From Burkholderiaceae bacterium (GTDB taxonomy: Bacteria > Pseudomonadota > Gammaproteobacteria > Burkholderiales > Burkholderiaceae_C), in NCBI GenBank assembly GCA_017992055.1, contig JAGOPK010000018.1, positions 41,683-83,125 on the forward strand: DNA of 41,443 nucleotides, written 5' to 3'. Of the stretch, positions 7,336 to 15,684 are shown piece by piece. The position numbers and the translations under genes were made by a program. Numbering within the stretch: the stretch's first letter is position 1; each line of letters begins with the position of its first letter. The notes beneath the pieces were generated by a model. That model worked only from the letters and a program-made list of their open reading frames with translations, was not told the origin of the DNA and did no database searches.

Positions 7336-8466
7336 ATGTCCCCGCCCGACGCCGCCCCCGCCACCGATGCCGCCACGCTGAGCGCGACGCTGGGCCAGCA
7401 CATCCGCCAGGCCATCGCCGAGGCCGGCGGCTGGCTGCCGTTCGACCGCTACATGGCCCTGGCCCTGTATGCGCCGGGCCTGGGCTATTACGCCAACGAC
7501 AGCGCCAAGTTCGGTGCCATGCCCGCGTCGGGCAGCGACTTCGTCACCGCGCCCGAGCTGTCGCCGCTGTTCGGCCACGCGCTGGCCGCCCAGGTGCGCC
7601 AGGGCCTGCAGGCCGCCGACGCACACACGGTGCTGGAGTTCGGGGCCGGCTCGGGCGCCCTGGCCGAGCAGCTGCTGGAAACGCTGGGCGAGGCCGTGCG
7701 CCACTACCGCATCGTCGACCTGTCGGGCACGCTGCGCCAGCGCCAGGCGCAGCGGCTGGCGCGTTTTGCGCCCAAGGTCGAATGGCTGGACGCCTGGCCC
7801 GAGGCCATCCACGGCGTGGTCGTCGGCAACGAGGTGCTGGACGCGATGCCGGTTCAGCTGCTGCATTTCGACGGTGCGCAGTGGTTCGAGCGTGGCGTGG
7901 CCCTGGCCGGGGACGGCGCGCTGGCCTGGGCCGACCGGCCAAGCCCCCTGCGCCCGCCGGTGGAAGCGCCCTTCGTGCCCGGCACCGTCACCGAGATCCA
8001 TGCGCAGGCCCAGGCCTTCATCCGCAGCCTGGCCGGCCGGCTGCAGCGCGGCCTGGCGCTGTTCATCGACTACGGTTTTCCCGAGGCCGAATACTGGCTG
8101 CCGCAGCGCCACATGGGCACCCTGGTCTGCCACCGCGGCCACCGCGTCGATGCCGACCCGCTGGCCGATCCGGGGCTGAAGGACATCAGCGCCCATGTGG
8201 ACTTCACCGGCATCGCGCTGGCCGGACAGGAGGCCGGGCTGGAGGTGGCCGGCTACACCTCGCAGGCGCGGTTCCTGATCAACTGCGGCCTGCTGCCGCT
8301 GCTGGAAGGCGCTGATCTGCGCCAGCGGGCGATGGCGCAGAAGCTGGTCACCGAGCACGAGATGGGCGAGCTGTTCAAGGTCATCGCCTTCACGCGCGAC
8401 CTGGATCTGCCGCCGGGCCAGCCGCTGCTGGGCTTTGCCCAGGGCGACCGCACGCACCGGCTGTAG
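7336..8466 (+). CDS. MidA/NDUFAF7-family class I SAM-dependent methyltransferase (COG1565)
   Basis: 376 residues. Hallmarks of the family are the early FDRYMALALYAPGLGYYA, the SDFVTAPELSPLFG segment and the SAM-binding motif VLEFGAGSGALAEQLL near residue 97. Later blocks FIDYGFPEAEYWLP and LKDISAHVDFT are also typical. NDUFAF7, the mitochondrial homologue, methylates an arginine of a complex I subunit. The bacterial role is less clear but is thought to be protein arginine methylation. It is a soluble cytoplasmic protein. DUF2905 follows 11 bp downstream, and a complex I NDUFA9-like gene lies nearby on the other strand. Confidence 0.9.
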   Translation: MSPPDAAPATDAATLSATLGQHIRQAIAEAGGWLPFDRYMALALYAPGLGYYANDSAKFGAMPASGSDFVTAPELSPLFGHALAAQVRQGLQAADAHTVLEFGAGSGALAEQLLETLGEAVRHYRIVDLSGTLRQRQAQRLARFAPKVEWLDAWPEAIHGVVVGNEVLDAMPVQLLHFDGAQWFERGVALAGDGALAWADRPSPLRPPVEAPFVPGTVTEIHAQAQAFIRSLAGRLQRGLALFIDYGFPEAEYWLPQRHMGTLVCHRGHRVDADPLADPGLKDISAHVDFTGIALAGQEAGLEVAGYTSQARFLINCGLLPLLEGADLRQRAMAQKLVTEHEMGELFKVIAFTRDLDLPPGQPLLGFAQGDRTHRL

Positions 8467-8477
8467 GCGGCGCCGCG

Positions 8478-8669
8478 ATGCGCTGGCTGCTGGTGTTCGT
8501 GATCGCCTCGCTGCTGGTCGGCGGCCTGCAGGGCTGGCTGCGCCGCATCGGCCTGGGCCGGCTGCCCGGCGACATCACGCTGCGCTGGCGCGGCCGCGAG
8601 ATCTACCTGCCGTTTGCCAGCGGCCTGCTGTTCAGCTTTGTGGCGATGGGCGTGGGCATGCTGTTCTGA
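8478..8669 (+). CDS. DUF2905 small membrane protein
   Basis: 63 residues with two transmembrane segments (about 3-19 and 46-62) around the conserved core LGRLPGDITLRWRGREIYLPF, diagnostic of DUF2905. Its function is unknown. It follows the MidA-type gene closely and is probably co-transcribed. Its last 38 bp overlap the 3' end of cca on the opposite strand. Confidence 0.88.
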   Translation: MRWLLVFVIASLLVGGLQGWLRRIGLGRLPGDITLRWRGREIYLPFASGLLFSFVAMGVGMLF

Positions 8670-9888
8670 GCGCCTGCTCCACCGCCGCCAGCCGCAGCGC
8701 GCGCACGCGCTCGCCGATCTGCGGGCCGGCCAGGCCGCGTGCCTGGGCCTCGACCACCACCACCTGCACGTCGGCGGCCAGGGCCGCATCCAGCGCCGCC
8801 TGCAGCCGCTGGCGCTGCGGATAGGGCCGCTGCTCGAAGCCGGTGCGGCCACGCGCATCGCATTCGCAGGCCCACAGGGCCTGGGCAAAGCGCTCGGGCC
8901 GGCGCAGGCCGTCGCAGCGTTCGATCAGGCGCAGCACGGCGTCGGCGCCGAACTCGCTGCTGCGGTGGATGTTGCCGTGCTCGCGGGCCACGGTCTCGGC
9001 CAGCTCGCGGCACTGGTTGGGCACTTTCCAGCGCTCGGCCACGCGCCGTGCCAGGCCCACGCTGCGCTGCTCGTGGCCGATGTGGCGCGGCCACTGCTCG
9101 GGTGGCGTGGTGCCCTTGCCCAGGTCGTGCATCAGACAGGCCCAGCGCACGGCCAGCGGCGCGCCGCTGTCGGCCGCGGCGCGCAGCACCAGCAGCTGGT
9201 GCAGGCCGGTGTCGACTTCCGGGTGGTGCTGCTCGGGCTGGGGCACGCCCCACAGCGCGTCCAGCTCGGGCAGCAGCACACGCAGTGCGCCGCAGCCGCG
9301 CAGCAGCTCGATCATGCGCTCGGGGGCACTGGCCAGCAGGCCGCGCGACAGCTCCTGCCACACGCGCTCGGGCACCAGGTGGTCGACCTCGCCGTCGCCC
9401 ACCATCTGCGCCAGCAGCGCGGCGGTCTCGGGGGCCAGGCTGAAGTCCGGAAAGCGCGCCGCCAGCCGGGCCACGCGCAGCAGCCGCACCGGGTCTTCGA
9501 CAAAGGCCGGCGACACATGGCGCAGCAGGCGCCGCCGCAGGTCGCCCTGGCCGTCGTAGGGGTCGACCAGGGCGCCGCTGTGGGGGTCTTGCGCGATGGC
9601 GTTGATGGTCAGGTCGCGCCGCGCCAGGTCTTCTTCCAGCGTCACCTCGGGCGAGGCCAGGAAGGTGAAGCCGTGGTAGCCGCGGCCGCTCTTGCGCTCG
9701 GTGCGCGCCAGCGCATATTCCTCGCCGGTGTCCGGATGCAGGAACACCGGGAAGTCCTGGCCCACCGGCCGGTAGCCGGCGGCCAGCATGGCCTCGGGCG
9801 TGCTGCCCACCACCACCCAGTCGCGGTCGTGCACCGGCAGGCCCAGCAGGGCGTCGCGCACCGCGCCGCCAACGATCCAGGCCTGCAT
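8632..9888 (-). CDS. cca: CCA tRNA nucleotidyltransferase (multifunctional, HD domain)
   Basis: 418 residues. It starts MQAWIVGGAVRDALLGLPVH, the class II nucleotidyltransferase head motif, then has RDLTINAIA. The primer-binding neck follows, with DPVRLLRVARLAARF. An HD-type domain (WACLMHDLGKG, REHGNIH) follows from about residue 235, as in the E. coli-type multifunctional enzyme with phosphatase/phosphodiesterase activity. It adds or repairs the 3' CCA of tRNAs in the cytoplasm. The gene is read leftward, 17 bp after an NDUFA9-like gene, and its tail overlaps DUF2905 by 38 bp. About 410-418 residues is the normal size. Confidence 0.96.
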   Translation of the reverse strand: MQAWIVGGAVRDALLGLPVHDRDWVVVGSTPEAMLAAGYRPVGQDFPVFLHPDTGEEYALARTERKSGRGYHGFTFLASPEVTLEEDLARRDLTINAIAQDPHSGALVDPYDGQGDLRRRLLRHVSPAFVEDPVRLLRVARLAARFPDFSLAPETAALLAQMVGDGEVDHLVPERVWQELSRGLLASAPERMIELLRGCGALRVLLPELDALWGVPQPEQHHPEVDTGLHQLLVLRAAADSGAPLAVRWACLMHDLGKGTTPPEQWPRHIGHEQRSVGLARRVAERWKVPNQCRELAETVAREHGNIHRSSEFGADAVLRLIERCDGLRRPERFAQALWACECDARGRTGFEQRPYPQRQRLQAALDAALAADVQVVVVEAQARGLAGPQIGERVRALRLAAVEQALRTACPRPSPQS

Positions 9889-9905
9889 CGCCGGGCGCTG
9901 TCCGT

Positions 9906-10865
9906 TCAGCGGTGCTGGGCGCGCCAGCGCTCGGCGTCGGGCCGGGCGGCAAAGTGCGCGGCCAGCCGGGCCAGCGGCTGCGGGCGCAGGCCCAGTGTTT
10001 CCAGGCCCGGCAGCCTGCCGCTGGCCACATTGGGCACGCGCAGGCTCAGCAGGTTGTCGCGGCTCATCGGCGGCTCGCCGGGCAGCAGGGCCATCAGCGC
10101 GGCCTGCAGCTGGCCAGCCCATTCCGGCAGGCCGATCACCGGCCGCGGGCAGCCGGCCATGGCGCCGACCTGCTGCACGATCTGGCCCAGCGTCAGCCGC
10201 TCGGGGCCGGCGGCCTCGACGGTGGCGCCGGTCCATTCGCTGCTGTCGCGGCCGACCAGTTCGACGATGGCCTGGGCCACGTCGCCCACCCACACCGGCT
10301 GGAACAGCGCATCGGCGCGGGCCAGCGGCAGCAGCGGCAGGTGGCGCAGCAGGCCGGCGAACAGGTTGGTGAAGCGGTCGGCCTCGCCGAAGATCACGCT
10401 GGGCCGAAGGATGCGCACATCCAGCCCGGGATGGGCCTGCTCGGCCTGGCGCCACACGCCTTCGCCGGCGGCCTTGCTGCGCAGGTAGGCGCTGGGCGCC
10501 TCGTGGCCCACGCCCAGCGCGCTGACCTGCACCACGCGCTGCACGCCGCACAGCGCGCAGGCACTGGCCAGGCTGCGCTGCAGCGCCACATGGGCGCGGT
10601 CGAAGTCCTGGGCGCTGCCATGCAGGATGGCCACCAGCTGCACCAGCGCGTCGGCGCCCTGCAGCACGCGCGCGGCATCGGCCGGGTTGTGCATGTCGGC
10701 GACGATCACGTCGACATTGGGCAGCGGCTGCACCGCGCGGGCATTGACCGCGCGGCGTGTGGGCACGCGCACGCGGCAGCCGGGCCAGCGCGCGGCCAGC
10801 TGCTCGCACAGCGTGCGGCCGACAAAGCCCGAGCCGCCGGTGACGACGATGCACGCAGGCGTCAT
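9906..10865 (-). CDS. Complex I NDUFA9-like NAD(P)H-binding protein (atypical SDR)
   Basis: 319 residues. IVVTGGSGFVGRTLCEQL at the N-terminus is a Rossmann motif. VQVSALGVGHEAPSAYLRSK and LDVRILRPSVIFGEADRF are typical of the NDUFA9-like atypical SDRs, which lack normal catalytic function. In mitochondria NDUFA9 is an accessory subunit of NADH dehydrogenase; in bacteria such proteins are of uncertain role. It overlaps the stop of the lytic transglycosylase by ATGA and is followed by cca, making a leftward operon slt - NDUFA9-like - cca. Confidence 0.85.
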   Translation of the reverse strand: MTPACIVVTGGSGFVGRTLCEQLAARWPGCRVRVPTRRAVNARAVQPLPNVDVIVADMHNPADAARVLQGADALVQLVAILHGSAQDFDRAHVALQRSLASACALCGVQRVVQVSALGVGHEAPSAYLRSKAAGEGVWRQAEQAHPGLDVRILRPSVIFGEADRFTNLFAGLLRHLPLLPLARADALFQPVWVGDVAQAIVELVGRDSSEWTGATVEAAGPERLTLGQIVQQVGAMAGCPRPVIGLPEWAGQLQAALMALLPGEPPMSRDNLLSLRVPNVASGRLPGLETLGLRPQPLARLAAHFAARPDAERWRAQHR

Positions 10866-12955
10866 GGCAGCTCCCCGTTCGGCGTGGGCGCATTCGGATC
10901 GCGCGGGCCGATGGTTGTGCCCAGCCGGGCGCGCAGCGCCGGCGGGCGCTGGTTCAGCAGCGCGTCATACACCGCGGCGTTGTGCAGCACACGCTTGACG
11001 TAGTCGCGCGTCTCGTTGAACGGCACGCTCTCGGCCCAGGCCGCGGCATCGAGCACCGCGCCTTCGCGCCAGCGCCGCGGCCGGCCGGGGCCGGCGTTGT
11101 AGGCGGCGGCGGCCATGGCCTGGTTGCCGCCCAGGTCGTCCAGCACCAGCTTCAGATAGCTGGTGCCCAGCTTCAGGTTCACCGCCGGATCGCCGATCTG
11201 CTCGGGCCGGCTCCAGTCCATGCCGATCTTCTTGGCCACCCAGCGCGCGGTGGCCGGCATCACCTGCATCAGGCCGCTGGCGCCGACATGGCTTTTCAGC
11301 TGCGGCATGAAGCGGGTTTCCTGGCGGATCAGGCCGAACACCAGCGGCGCATCCAGGCCGGCGGCGCTGGCGGCGGCGCGGATCTCGGCCTCGAAGGGCA
11401 TGGGATAGCGCAGCGCCAGGTCGACCTCGCCGCGTGCGCGCTCGGCGGTGTTGATGCACAGCTGCCAGTCGGCGATGTCGCAGGCCAGGCGGGCGGCGGC
11501 GCGCAGCTGGCGGTCGTTCATGCCACGCAGCGTGAAGTTCCATTCGCGCCGGGCCTCGTCGCGCAGGCCGGCCTGCACCAGCAGCAGCGCACGCTGCAGG
11601 CCGGGCAGGGCGCGGGCCTGGGCCAGGTCGTCGGCCACCAGGGCCGGCGGTGCCGGCGGCAGCTGTGGTGCGCGGCCCAGGGCCTCGGCGGCCAGCTTGC
11701 CGTAGAAGTGGGCGTCGGCGGACAGGCTTTCCAGCGTGCGCATGGCCAGCTGGCGCTGCGGCTCGCCATCGGCGCCGTCGCGGGCGGTGGCGCGCCAGGC
11801 CAGGGCGCGCCAGTACATCCAGGCCGGATCGGCCTGGGCCGCGGGGCTCATCAGGTCGATCAGCGTGCGCATCAGCGGCCAGCGCTGCTCGCTGTTGCTG
11901 CGCAGCGTGGCGCGCACGGCCCAGCCCAGGGTCTCGTCGGTCCAGCCGGGATGGGGCGCGTGCGAGGGGTCGCGGCCGGGCAGCAGGTCCAGCGCCCGGC
12001 GCACATGGGCCAGGGCCTCGGGCGACTGCTTGAATGCGGCCTGGCGCGCGGCATAGATCCAGGCCCAGGCCGACAGCGACGCCGGCAGGCCGTCTTCGGC
12101 CAGCCAGCTGGCCGCGCCTTCGACATCGCTGGCGGTGGCGCGCATCAGCGCCAGCAGGCGCAGCTCCTGCTGGGCACGGCGCGGGCTGACCGGGCGGCGC
12201 AGAAAGCGCGCCGGGTTGTCCAGCGCCTCGGCGGCATCGCGGGCCAGGGCATTGCCCGGGGTGGCGATCAGGCCGATGGCGGCCTTGGCGGCGGCTGGGC
12301 GCTGCAGTTCGATGGACAGCCGGGCCTTGAGCCAGACGTCCTCGTCCTTGAGCTTCTTGGCGTCGAACAGCGCGGTGGCCAGCATCTGGCAGCCGTCGTC
12401 GGCCTCGCGCTGGGCCAGCCAGGCGGCGCGGCCGGCCTCGCGCACGTCGCGGCCGGCCAGGTGCTCGGTCAGCAGCCACCAGCAGCTGACCTCGCGGTCG
12501 TCGTTCATGCGAAAGCGCGGATAGTCGCGGGCGATGCCGGCAAAGTCGCGGCGCCGGCCCAGCTCCAGCAGCCAGTCGTTGCGCAGCCGGTCCTCGACAT
12601 AGCTGCCGCGCCAGCGCGTGTAGAAGGCCTCGACCTCGTCGGCCGTGGCCTCGGGCAGGCGGCCGCTGAGATCCCAGTAGTCGACCCAGGGCAGCAGCGG
12701 ATGGTCCACCGCCGCCAGCGTGGCGCGCACCGCGGCCAGGCGGGCGCGGTCGGCCCGGGCGCCGGGCTTGCCGGCCATGCCGCGCGCGGCTTCGCGGGCT
12801 TCGATCAGCAGGGCGCCGTCGGCGCTGGCTTCCAGGCCGGCGGCGGCCGGGCGGTTGGCGCCGGCCGGCACCGACAGCGCCGCAGCGCACAGCAGAACGG
12901 CGGCGGCCCGCACAAGGCCTTGGCGCCCACGGGGCCAGAGGGAGGAACCGGTCAT
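10862..12955 (-). CDS. slt: Soluble lytic murein transglycosylase (Slt70-like)
   Basis: 697 residues. An N-terminal signal peptide (hydrophobic 15-31, cut near VPAGA) sends it to the periplasm. A long alpha-superhelical part follows, then the catalytic SLT domain at the C-terminus: FGLIRQETRF with catalytic Glu546, SHVGASGLMQVMPATA, NLKLGTSYL and AAAYNAGPGR. It cleaves the MurNAc-GlcNAc bond of peptidoglycan to give 1,6-anhydro products. It is the first gene of the leftward slt - NDUFA9-like - cca operon. A promoter-like TACATT lies at 13003-13008. Confidence 0.94.
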   Translation of the reverse strand: MTGSSLWPRGRQGLVRAAAVLLCAAALSVPAGANRPAAAGLEASADGALLIEAREAARGMAGKPGARADRARLAAVRATLAAVDHPLLPWVDYWDLSGRLPEATADEVEAFYTRWRGSYVEDRLRNDWLLELGRRRDFAGIARDYPRFRMNDDREVSCWWLLTEHLAGRDVREAGRAAWLAQREADDGCQMLATALFDAKKLKDEDVWLKARLSIELQRPAAAKAAIGLIATPGNALARDAAEALDNPARFLRRPVSPRRAQQELRLLALMRATASDVEGAASWLAEDGLPASLSAWAWIYAARQAAFKQSPEALAHVRRALDLLPGRDPSHAPHPGWTDETLGWAVRATLRSNSEQRWPLMRTLIDLMSPAAQADPAWMYWRALAWRATARDGADGEPQRQLAMRTLESLSADAHFYGKLAAEALGRAPQLPPAPPALVADDLAQARALPGLQRALLLVQAGLRDEARREWNFTLRGMNDRQLRAAARLACDIADWQLCINTAERARGEVDLALRYPMPFEAEIRAAASAAGLDAPLVFGLIRQETRFMPQLKSHVGASGLMQVMPATARWVAKKIGMDWSRPEQIGDPAVNLKLGTSYLKLVLDDLGGNQAMAAAAYNAGPGRPRRWREGAVLDAAAWAESVPFNETRDYVKRVLHNAAVYDALLNQRPPALRARLGTTIGPRDPNAPTPNGELP

Positions 12956-12973
12956 CTCAAGAGCAAATCCAGG

Positions 12974-12992
12974 CCCGGGCAGGCTGCCCGGG
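12974..12992. other. Perfect 9-bp inverted repeat in the slt leader
   Basis: CCCGGGCAG-G-CTGCCCGGG. It lies between the end of the GST gene and the start of slt, just downstream of a minus-strand TACATT box (13003-13008), so it would form a hairpin at the beginning of the slt mRNA. There is no T run, so it is a poor intrinsic terminator for the GST gene, though it could have that role together with Rho. Confidence 0.5.
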
Positions 12993-13002
12993 TGACCGGC
13001 CC

Positions 13003-13008
13003 AATGTA
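13003..13008 (-). promoter_or_regulatory. Candidate -10 box of the slt operon
   Basis: Read on the minus strand, GGGTTACATTGGG contains TACATT 47 bp before the slt start. No good -35 element is seen. Confidence 0.4.
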
Positions 13009-13024
13009 ACCCAGGGCCCGGATT

Positions 13025-13723
13025 TCAGCGCTGCTGGCGGTAGGGCTCGTCGAAGGCGACAAAGGTCTTTTCGGCCAGCGCCTGCTCGACCCAGGCGACG
13101 ACGCCGGGCGCCTGCCACAGCCGCTGCACATAGGCCCGGGCCGCGGCCGGCACGGCATCCAGCAGGCCGTAGCTGATCAGCCGCGAGGCCACCGGCGCAT
13201 ACATCGCGTCGGCGATCGAGAAGCCGCCGAACAGGAACGGCCCGTTGCCGCCGGGCGTGGCGGCCAGGGCCGTGGTCCACAGCGCGGCGATGCGCGCCAG
13301 GTCGGCCTGCACCTCGGGCCGTTCGGCCAGCAGGCGCGGGCCGATCTCGGGCAGGCTGGCCTCGATGTTCATCGGGAAGGCATTGCGCAGAGCGCCAAAG
13401 CCGCTGTGCATCTCGGCGCAGACCGAGCGCGCCTGGGCGCGCCGGGCCGGGTCGGCGGGCCACAGCGCCAGCTGCGGATGCCGCTCGGCCAGGGTCTCGC
13501 AGATGGCCAGCGTGTCCCACACCGCCGTGCCGTCGTCCAGCACCAGCACCGGCACGCGGCCGGCCGGCGACACCTGGGCCACGGCGGTCTTGAAGGCCGA
13601 GCCCGGCTCCATGCTGTCGAAGCGCAGCATGACCTCGTCGAAGGGGATGCCGAACTGGCGCATCAGCACCCAGGGGCGCATCGACCAGGACGAGTAGTTC
13701 TTGTTGCCGATGTAGAGCTGCAT
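13025..13723 (-). CDS. Glutathione S-transferase family protein
   Basis: 232 residues. MQLYIGNKNYSSWSMRPWVL is the N-terminal thioredoxin-like fold start, with the active-site serine pair in the usual place. GRVPVLVLDDGTAVWDTLAI contains the conserved cis-Pro and the glutathione-binding acidic/Ser-Thr region. The C-terminal helical domain carries FSIADAMYAPVASR. It is cytoplasmic and probably detoxifies or rearranges electrophiles. The start was set at this ATG because the protein then begins like other family members. It lies 88 bp downstream of a LysR regulator on the same strand, with a TAGCAT box at 13764-13769 (minus). Confidence 0.9.
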   Translation of the reverse strand: MQLYIGNKNYSSWSMRPWVLMRQFGIPFDEVMLRFDSMEPGSAFKTAVAQVSPAGRVPVLVLDDGTAVWDTLAICETLAERHPQLALWPADPARRAQARSVCAEMHSGFGALRNAFPMNIEASLPEIGPRLLAERPEVQADLARIAALWTTALAATPGGNGPFLFGGFSIADAMYAPVASRLISYGLLDAVPAAARAYVQRLWQAPGVVAWVEQALAEKTFVAFDEPYRQQR

Positions 13724-13811
13724 CACGGGCTTTCGCAAATGGGAACGAGGACGGGGAGCCGCGATGCTAGGGGCCCGGCCCGGCCTGCGGCGTGCGTTTG
13801 TTGCATCGCAG

Positions 13812-14777
13812 TCATGCCGACTGCGCATCCGCCAGCGCCGCGCGGGTGCGTGCCGCCTCGTCGCGCACCCAGGCGATGAAGGCCTTCAGCTCGGGCCGCA
13901 GCCGGGCCCCGGGCAAGGGCAGCAGCCAGTAGGCGGCCGGGCTGGCCACGCGGTGGGCCGGGCCGAAGGGCTCGACCAGCTCGCCCCGCGCCAGCTGCTC
14001 GTGCACCAGGGCCATGCGCGCCAGCGCCACGCCCTGGCCGGCCAGCGCGCCCTGGATCTGCTGGTGGGTGTAGTTCAGGTAGACCCAGCGCCGCGGCTCC
14101 AGCGTGGGCAGGCCGGCATCGCGCAGCCAGCGCCGCCAGCTCAGCCAGGCGGCGCTGGGGCGGTGGTCGTCTTCCTCCAGCAGCGCATGCTGGGCCAGGT
14201 CGGCGGGCTGCGACAGCGGCGGCGCCTGGCCGCTGCGCGCCTGGGCCAGCAGCCAGGGGCTGGCCACCGGCGTCAGGCGCTCGTCGAACAGGCGCTCGGC
14301 GCCCGGCGGCACGTTGTCGGCAAAGTCGTAGCGCAGCACCAGGTCCAGCTCGGGGTCGTCCATCTCGACCATGCGGTCGCCGGCCTCCACGCGGATGTCG
14401 ATGTCCGGATGCTGCTGCTGGAACACCGCCAGCCGCGGCAGCAGCCACAGCGTGGCAAACGAGGCAAAGGTGGACAGGTGCACATGGCGCCGGCCCTGGG
14501 CCACGCGGATCTGGCGCACCGTGCGGTCGATGCGTTCCAGCGATGGCAGCACCGCCGCGCGCAAGGCCTCGCCGGCGGCGGTCAGCTCGACGCGGCGCGT
14601 GCCGCGGGCGAACAGCACCGTGCCCAGCTCCTGCTCCAGCGACTTGATCTGGCGGCTGATCGCCGACTGGGTGAGAAACAGCTCCCCGGCCGCGGCGCTG
14701 AACGACAGCCGCCTTGCCACCGCCTCGAAGGCGCGCAGGCCAGTCAGGGTGAGGGGGCGGCGGGAGGCGGGATTCAT
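13812..14777 (-). CDS. LysR-family transcriptional regulator (GcvA-like)
   Basis: 321 residues. The N-terminal winged helix-turn-helix reads LRAFEAVARRLSFSAAAGEL and TQSAISRQIKSLEQELGTVLF (about 14-55). A periplasmic-binding-like effector domain follows (VHLSTFASFATLWLLPRL; DLVLRYD). The sequence of the second half looks like the GcvA/AmpR subgroup. The regulated gene is probably the GST downstream on the same strand or the divergent DUF2917 gene; LysR proteins usually act on a divergent neighbour and on themselves from the shared intergenic space (14778-14905). Confidence 0.92.
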   Translation of the reverse strand: MNPASRRPLTLTGLRAFEAVARRLSFSAAAGELFLTQSAISRQIKSLEQELGTVLFARGTRRVELTAAGEALRAAVLPSLERIDRTVRQIRVAQGRRHVHLSTFASFATLWLLPRLAVFQQQHPDIDIRVEAGDRMVEMDDPELDLVLRYDFADNVPPGAERLFDERLTPVASPWLLAQARSGQAPPLSQPADLAQHALLEEDDHRPSAAWLSWRRWLRDAGLPTLEPRRWVYLNYTHQQIQGALAGQGVALARMALVHEQLARGELVEPFGPAHRVASPAAYWLLPLPGARLRPELKAFIAWVRDEAARTRAALADAQSA

Positions 14778-14905
14778 GAGCGTTGCGCATCAAACAAGCG
14801 AACCGTCCGCATTGGACCACGGCGCCGTTGCTGCCGATGATGCAGGCATGCGGCGAGCCTCCGGCCATCGGGGTCGGGGCGGATCACCGCAATGGGACGC
14901 ACATC

Positions 14906-15346
14906 ATGACCAGCTCGCATCAATCCCTGGGCCGCGCGCCGCACCGTCTGCAGCTGCACGGCGCCGGCCGCCTGCAGGCCCGTCAGGGCGGCTGGCTGGT
15001 GGTGGACGCCGGCCGCGTCTGGCTGACCCGCGACGGCGGCAGCGACGACCATGTGCTGGCCGCCGGTGGCCGGCTGTGGCTGGCGCGTGGCCAGCAGGTG
15101 GTGGCCGAGCCCTGGCAGGCCGGCGAGCCGGTGGCGCTGCGCTGGTTCCGGGATGCCGTGGGCGATCAGCCGCGCGGCTTGGCCGGGGGCCTGCCGGGCC
15201 TGGCCTGGGCCGGCCTGGCGCGCGGCCTGCGGGCCGGTGCCGCGGCCTTGGCGGCCGCCGCGCGCAGCGCCGAGGCCAGGGCCAGGCGCAGCCAGGGCGC
15301 CATCGCCTCCGGTGAGTCCATGGCCTGCTCGGGTGCCGTCCAGTAG
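14906..15346 (+). CDS. DUF2917 domain protein
   Basis: 146 residues. The first ~75 residues (RLQLHGAGRLQARQGGWLVV; DAGRVWLTRDGGSDDHVLAA; GGRLWLARGQQVVAEPW) are a short beta-rich DUF2917 unit, common in Burkholderiales and of unknown function. The rest is Ala/Gly/Arg-rich and of low complexity. It overlaps the 3' part of tfoX on the other strand by 181 bp. The true end of the protein is therefore less certain than its start. It is divergent from the LysR regulator. Confidence 0.7.
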   Translation: MTSSHQSLGRAPHRLQLHGAGRLQARQGGWLVVDAGRVWLTRDGGSDDHVLAAGGRLWLARGQQVVAEPWQAGEPVALRWFRDAVGDQPRGLAGGLPGLAWAGLARGLRAGAAALAAAARSAEARARRSQGAIASGESMACSGAVQ

Positions 15347-15591
15347 GACATCACCACCGTCTCGCCACCGGACTTGGCATAGCGGAAGGGCTGGCAGCCG
15401 GCGGCCTCGAACTCGGCCCGCGTGGCCTCGTCGGCCTTCAGGTACAGCTGTTCGTCGCTGAGGATGGCGACAAACAGCCCGTCCACATACAGGCCATGGC
15501 CGCCGAACATGCGCCGTGCGCGTGCCGATCCGGGCCGGCTGCCGGACAGCAGTTCCAGACACAGGTCGACAAAGCCGGAGGCGCTGGCCAT
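15166..15591 (-). CDS. TfoX/Sxy N-terminal domain protein
   Basis: 141 residues. ARRMFGGHGLYVDGLFVAIL, DEQLYLKAD and PFRYAKSGGETVVMSYW match the TfoX_N domain (about residues 10-100). The domain occurs in the competence regulator Sxy/TfoX and in many stand-alone proteins of unknown role. The tail is Ala/Pro/Arg-rich and lies antisense to the DUF2917 gene. The ATG at 15591 has TACACT 6 nt upstream and no ribosome site, suggesting a leaderless message. Confidence 0.82.
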   Translation of the reverse strand: MASASGFVDLCLELLSGSRPGSARARRMFGGHGLYVDGLFVAILSDEQLYLKADEATRAEFEAAGCQPFRYAKSGGETVVMSYWTAPEQAMDSPEAMAPWLRLALASALRAAAAKAAAPARRPRARPAQARPGRPPAKPRG

Positions 15592-15597
15592 GGCGCC

Positions 15598-15603
15598 AGT
15601 GTA
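15598..15603 (-). promoter_or_regulatory. Candidate -10 box of the tfoX-like gene (TACACT), leaderless spacing
   Basis: On the minus strand TACACT is followed by six bases (GGCGCC) and then the ATG at 15591. No Shine-Dalgarno sequence is present. Confidence 0.42.
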
Positions 15604-15673
15604 GGCGTGCGTTGTGTCATGTCCGCCCGGGCCGGCGGCGTCCACATGGCTGGCGGCGCGCCGGGGTGGCGGC

Positions 15674-15679
15674 GACAAT
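15674..15679 (+). promoter_or_regulatory. Candidate -10 box of the 5-formyl-THF cyclo-ligase gene (GACAAT), leaderless spacing
   Basis: GGCGACAATGCCGC precedes the ATG, almost the same as the 15 bases before the MidA-type gene start at 7336. The box ends 5 nt before the start codon. Confidence 0.45.
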
Positions 15680-15684
15680 GCCGC

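Noticed and set aside
8632-8669. 38-bp tail-to-tail overlap of DUF2905 and cca as a sign of a wrong gene end
   Set aside because: Both ends are needed for full-length, family-typical proteins, so a genuine small convergent overlap is simplest.
12974-12992. Strong intrinsic terminator for the GST gene
   Set aside because: The palindrome is perfect but no T run follows it, and it lies just inside the likely slt leader; kept only as an inverted repeat.
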